DNA from: Sarcocystis neurona
Taxonomy: Eukaryota > Apicomplexa > Conoidasida > Eucoccidiorida > Sarcocystidae
Reading direction: 5' to 3'
NCBI GenBank assembly: GCA_000727475.1
Contig: KL647292.1
Location: 4,225,132-4,289,131, forward strand
Length of the DNA stretch: 64,000 nt
Shown here one piece after another: positions 60,601 to 64,000 of this stretch. The first letter of the stretch is position 1. The number at the start of each line of letters is the position of its first letter. Made by a program: the position numbers and the translations under genes. Under the pieces are notes generated by a model. It made no database searches. It was not told where the DNA came from and was given only the letters and a program-made list of their open reading frames with translations.

Positions 60601-62791
60601 ATATATATTTTGGTCCATATATATATATGCCCTTACGTATCGTTTTCTGGCCAAGCATCAATATTTCACAATACACCTGTATCGCTGTGTATCTCTGGAC
60701 AGCAATTCCTGTCCTCTTTCTCTCTCTCTCTCTTTTTCTGTCTGTGTTTATCTTCCTCTACATGTGCATGATTCTGTGTCTGTATATCTGTCTCTGTGTT
60801 TGTGGATAACATAGTCAGCGGTTCGCCAGTTGGGGGTTCCCCCGCCTTGGCGTTGATGCGACGTAGGTTGATTGCTGCATACAGACACACGCGACAGCAG
60901 CACAGCAGCAGCAATTCCGTCTCCCAGTGATTTCTCCAGCCGTGTCCGAGAGTAGCCATGTGCAGCCCACGGTCTTCTGCAGCTTTCTATAATATATCTA
61001 CATATGTGGAGGTCTACGTGTGTGTATGCATGTGTATATATGTATGTGTATATACAGCGCACTGGGCTCCGTCATCGATAATCAATCGACGTTGTTACTC
61101 GATAGCTGCTCTCTTGCAGACGCACAGCACGCACTCTCCAGCGTCTTCTCCACCTCTCTATAGTATATATATACACACACATATGAATATATGTATATAC
61201 ACATATATATATATATATATATATGTGGCTTCTTGTACTACCAGAGAACACGCATGCAGCTGGAAGCAGGTCTGTGTACCCGTCCACTAACTTGCCGTAC
61301 AGGCGGGGGTGGATGACGGGGTGCCGCTGCCTGGGACGCGTGCTTCCGCATGCGTCAGTCGCCCCGTGGAGTTCCTTTTTTCACTGGGATATTCGCCGCA
61401 CTGTGAACTGGCGACGACAAGCGCTGTGTCTTCTTCTAGGTACTGCGTATTACGCGTCTGGTCGCCTGTATACACACGTGCATGCAGACGCGTATGTGTG
61501 TTTATACATACGTGTATAATATGTGTGCATCTATACGTCTTTGTCTATATATGCGTGTCCATATATTCACACTTCTGTATACATGGCCCGTCGTGGTGGG
61601 TGGGCACTGCGCGCGCGTTCGCACGCCCACGCAGGGCGACTCTGGTATCACCTGGACACCTTCCTGCACCTGCTCTCTCTATCTCTGTATTGCAGTCTTT
61701 TCGTATCTCTTTTTTTCCTTTCACTTCCCTCTCCCTCTGTCTCTGTTGTGCTGCGTCCTCTTTGGATTTCTTTATCTTTCTGCACTTTCCTCTCTTTTCC
61801 TCTCTCTGTGCTAGCAGCACTCTTTCTCCATTTCCGTCCCTCCTTTCTCTGTGTTCCTCTCTTCCCTTCTCTTCCGCGCTCGCACGTGAAAATTCTGGGC
61901 AACTGCGCGAAGTGTAGCGTCGTAATTTTCTGTGACGCATCCCCGGCCCTCTGCGGTAGCGCGGGGACGCTGTGGCTCCACGTGCGGAGTCCGTACGGTC
62001 TTCAGGAGAGCTGCACGTGCCCAGGGCTGCGGGGATACAAGGTGCTGACGTGCATTTCACAAGGACACATATTATTATATAGATCTCTGTATACGCACAT
62101 ATCTGTATATCTGTATAGGCGTGACTGTACACACATGTATATACGTATATATATATGTATATGTGTTTGTATGTATATCTTTATGAGTTTGTATGTACAT
62201 GTACATACGTGCGTGTGTGTGTGTGTGAGTCTATCTGTATATATTTATATTTACATACACATATACATATATATACACGCGCCTATATGTGTGTACCTGT
62301 AGACATACATGTATCCATCTTAGTATATGTATACGGGTATGTGTAGGTCTCTGTATATGTATATATCTCTATATATGTATCACTCTCTATATATATATTT
62401 CGGTGTGTGTCTGTCTCTGTATCTCTCGCTTATGTGTAAATACTTCTACGTGTGCGTCGGGCGCATGCACAGGTCCATTCGTGTGGCGTGACGTACGATA
62501 CGGCTTGTGCCGCCTTTCGCAATTCCCCGCTAGAACGTTTGGTGTTGCAACTTCGTATTCTGCGTCAAAGTGCTCTTTCTCCGTTTTTCCTGGTGCTTTT
62601 GCCGTCTGCGGGGCCCCTCTGGCTGCCGCCGCATGCTTCCTTTACCGCCCTCCACAAACAGGCAGCGAAGGGAAAGGAAGTCTATACGTGGAGACGAAGA
62701 CATTCCGGCGGCGCGTCGAGGCGGTCGTGCGCGGCGTCCTCAACGGCGCCACGCGTCCCGTGGCTCTCAGCAGCATTGCAGCAGCCTTCAA
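57679..62791 (+). CDS. UFL1: UFL1-type E3 UFM1-protein ligase, 5' part (four exons)
   Basis: Exons 57679-57900, 58298-58477, 60196-60304 and 62662-62791 join in phase through GT-AG introns to 213 residues. UFL1 transfers the ubiquitin-like UFM1 from UFC1 to targets, mainly ER-bound ribosomes, with its partner DDRGK1. Residues 1-74 (SLAELRRQFEALQ, then ESTCVDIVLKVAKIKKLHVV and NGKDFVTLERLKQE) match the UFL1 N-terminus. Exon 2 starts GGRVTIAELALAL and ends SYLNDLAEEVHALLQ, matching human GGRVNIVDL and NYLDRLAEEVNDKLQ. Exon 3 is ETGRVALSELFQTYALP...RIGRR. Exon 4 holds TFRRRVEAVVRGVLNGATRP, matching the next winged helix. I chose the ATG at 57679 because it aligns with the family start. Exon 4 ends with two bases of a codon. 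The remaining two-thirds of the protein is not assigned here, so the gene is partial in this annotation. Confidence 0.9.
58800..58865. repeat. CATACACACATACGCACATGC microsatellite-like tract
   Basis: Loose CA/TG-rich alternating steps in UFL1 intron 2 (58478-60195). It is low complexity only. Confidence 0.5.
61140..61226. repeat. TATA microsatellite in UFL1 intron 3
   Basis: TATAGTATATATATACACAC and a pure TA run (61204-61225) lie within intron 3 (60305-62661). Confidence 0.8.
61660..61885. repeat. Pyrimidine-rich (CT) tract in UFL1 intron 3
   Basis: About 220 bp is overwhelmingly C and T on the plus strand (CTCTCTCT, TTTTTTTCC, TTCCCTCTCCCTCTG). A smaller CT tract occurs at 60713-60745. 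It is not adjacent to an assigned acceptor, so it is far longer and more remote than a normal polypyrimidine tract. Confidence 0.7.
62075..62410. repeat. TA/TG microsatellite field in UFL1 intron 3
   Basis: About 330 bp of TATATGTATATG, TGTGTGTGTG and TATATATA steps lie 250 bp upstream of exon 4. Confidence 0.8.
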
Positions 62792-64000
62792 GTACGCTCC
62801 TGCTCCTCCTCCTTCTCAGCTGCCGACAAAGACACAGAGAGACAAACAAAGAGAGACAGACAGCGACAAACTGACAGGAGACACAGAGAGACAGAGACGG
62901 AGAGAGAGGGACGTTGCTTCTTGGCTGCTGCAGCAACTGCGGACGCAGCGAGCAGTTTCGTGACGCTCTCGCACACAAAAAGCAGCAACTCGATTTCTAG
63001 TCTCCCACCTGAGTGACAACCCACTCGTAGCCACAGCTGCTGTCCGTATGTGTAGGGTCGTCCGTATGATCGCCTCTACACATATATATACGTATACGCA
63101 TTTTGGCATTCTCTGTTGGAGTGATATAGGGATCTCTACGTATAGCCAGTGTTGCACTGTAGTCGAAGCGGCGCAGACTTCCACACACGTTACGCAGACA
63201 TACGCGCATTCATATAGATCCATGTAGGCAGGAGATGGGTACACCTACACACAGAGGCCTAGTCAAACGCAAAATTACGTATTTTATGGGCGGTTTATGA
63301 AGGACGCATTGTTCAGTGCCTCAGGAGCAAAAACAAATGGCAGATACTTCTGGTGGCTGGGGAAGTGGGAGGTTGTGCGGTGCGTGTGTCTCTCGTTGCT
63401 GACCAGTAGAAGCGCCACGGCTGCGGCGGTCTCGCAGCTCAATCTTTTCTCTGCGGATGCCGCGCCGTGTCTCTCTCTGTATATATTCAGGTGCATGCAC
63501 ATTTCAGGACGACCCGTCCTTCGGTGAGTGTCTCTGCGTGTGCCTGCGTGGGGGACTGCGACGCTGTGCGAGGCTGCGTTGGTGTGGGGCTGCGTGAAAA
63601 CGGAGGCACGCGAGGTGGACAGCTGGACAAGGGGTCCGTGTCTCGAAGAGGAGGATGAAAGGAAGGACCTCGACCTGCGTGTTTTTCTTCTCTTTTCTTT
63701 CGCGATTTCCTCTCCTCTCCCTCTCGGGGGCGGGGGCTCGAGGACGAGAGAATGGAGGAGCCCGACCTGCGTGCTGTTACTCTTCGGTCGTTTCCCTCTC
63801 TTCTGTCTCTCTCCCATTCACAGCGTCCTTCTGTGGGAGAAACTCGATGTAATAACCCGCTGTCAGTTCGCGAGGAATTCTTTCTTCGCCCGCAGCCCCA
63901 CACACCCCTGCGTGCAAAGGTGTCTCTCTCCTCAAGACAGACACGTACAAATACATGCATGTGGATAGTCGTGTGTCACAGGTCTACGTAGGCAAAAATA
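62792..64000 (+). other. Probable continuation of the UFL1 gene, exons uncertain
   Basis: Three exon-like segments are seen. At 62934, after acceptor GGCTGCTGCAG, NCGRSEQFRDALAHKKQQL starts in the phase demanded by exon 4, but no convincing donor follows. At 63491-63524, ACTFQDDPSF lies between acceptor TATATATTCAG and donor GTGAGT. From 63824, after the strong acceptor TCTCTCCCATTCACAG, two frames are open to a GTG donor near 63920. They are plausible parts of the missing middle of UFL1, but I could not join them with confidence. CT-rich DNA separates them. Confidence 0.4.

Noticed and set aside
1..64000. CRISPR arrays, operons, insertion sequences, telomeric TTTAGGG arrays
   Set aside because: None was seen. 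The repeats are microsatellites, triplet tracts and two-copy local duplications, and the genes are intron-containing and eukaryotic.

Overview
The window looks like nuclear DNA of an apicomplexan coccidian, most likely Eimeria or a close relative such as Cyclospora. The genes are broken into short GT-AG exons by introns of 0.4-2.3 kb and longer. Base composition is balanced. Trinucleotide CAG/CTG (AGC) tracts run through both exons and introns, and inside exons they encode long alanine stretches. The introns are full of alternating TA/TG/CA microsatellites. I see no operons, Shine-Dalgarno sites or other prokaryotic features, and I recognise no tRNA, rRNA or transposon. The species is inferred; the splicing and repeat pattern is seen directly.

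Layout. 1-7.3 kb: no well-supported gene apart from a possible terminal exon at 109-262. 7.3-8.7 kb (minus): one uninterrupted 452-codon gene for an unknown protein. 12.5-14.2 kb (minus): a two-exon gene with the DUF2439 domain of the ZGRF1/Mte1/Dbl2 recombination proteins. 14.2-21.0 kb: mostly non-coding as far as I can see, with several imperfect short tandem duplications. 21.0-35.0 kb (plus): an eight-exon NSUN3/NSUN4-type RNA cytosine-5 methyltransferase, with a very large alanine-rich insertion before the catalytic core. All seven introns join in phase. 35.0-40.3 kb: nothing convincing. 40.8-54.4 kb (minus): a large coiled-coil protein made of at least a dozen small exons; its 3' end and one internal section are unresolved. 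57.7 kb to the window end (plus): the 5' part of a UFL1-type UFM1 E3 ligase, running off the window or ending in exons I could not assign.

The methyltransferase and the coiled-coil gene converge tail to tail. The coiled-coil gene and the UFL1 gene are head to head across a 3.2 kb spacer, which should hold both promoters. The genes have unrelated jobs (recombination, RNA modification, structural coiled coil, protein UFMylation), as is usual for neighbouring eukaryotic genes.

The most interesting items are: the UFL1 homologue, since the UFM1 pathway is patchily distributed in parasites; the NSUN enzyme with its giant alanine insert, whose codons switch from GCT to GCA; a ten-copy in-frame 33-bp minisatellite inside an NSUN intron; a roughly 1 kb degenerate CTA/TAC triplet field in the same intron; and the DUF2439 protein, which lacks the helicase and zinc-finger parts of animal ZGRF1.
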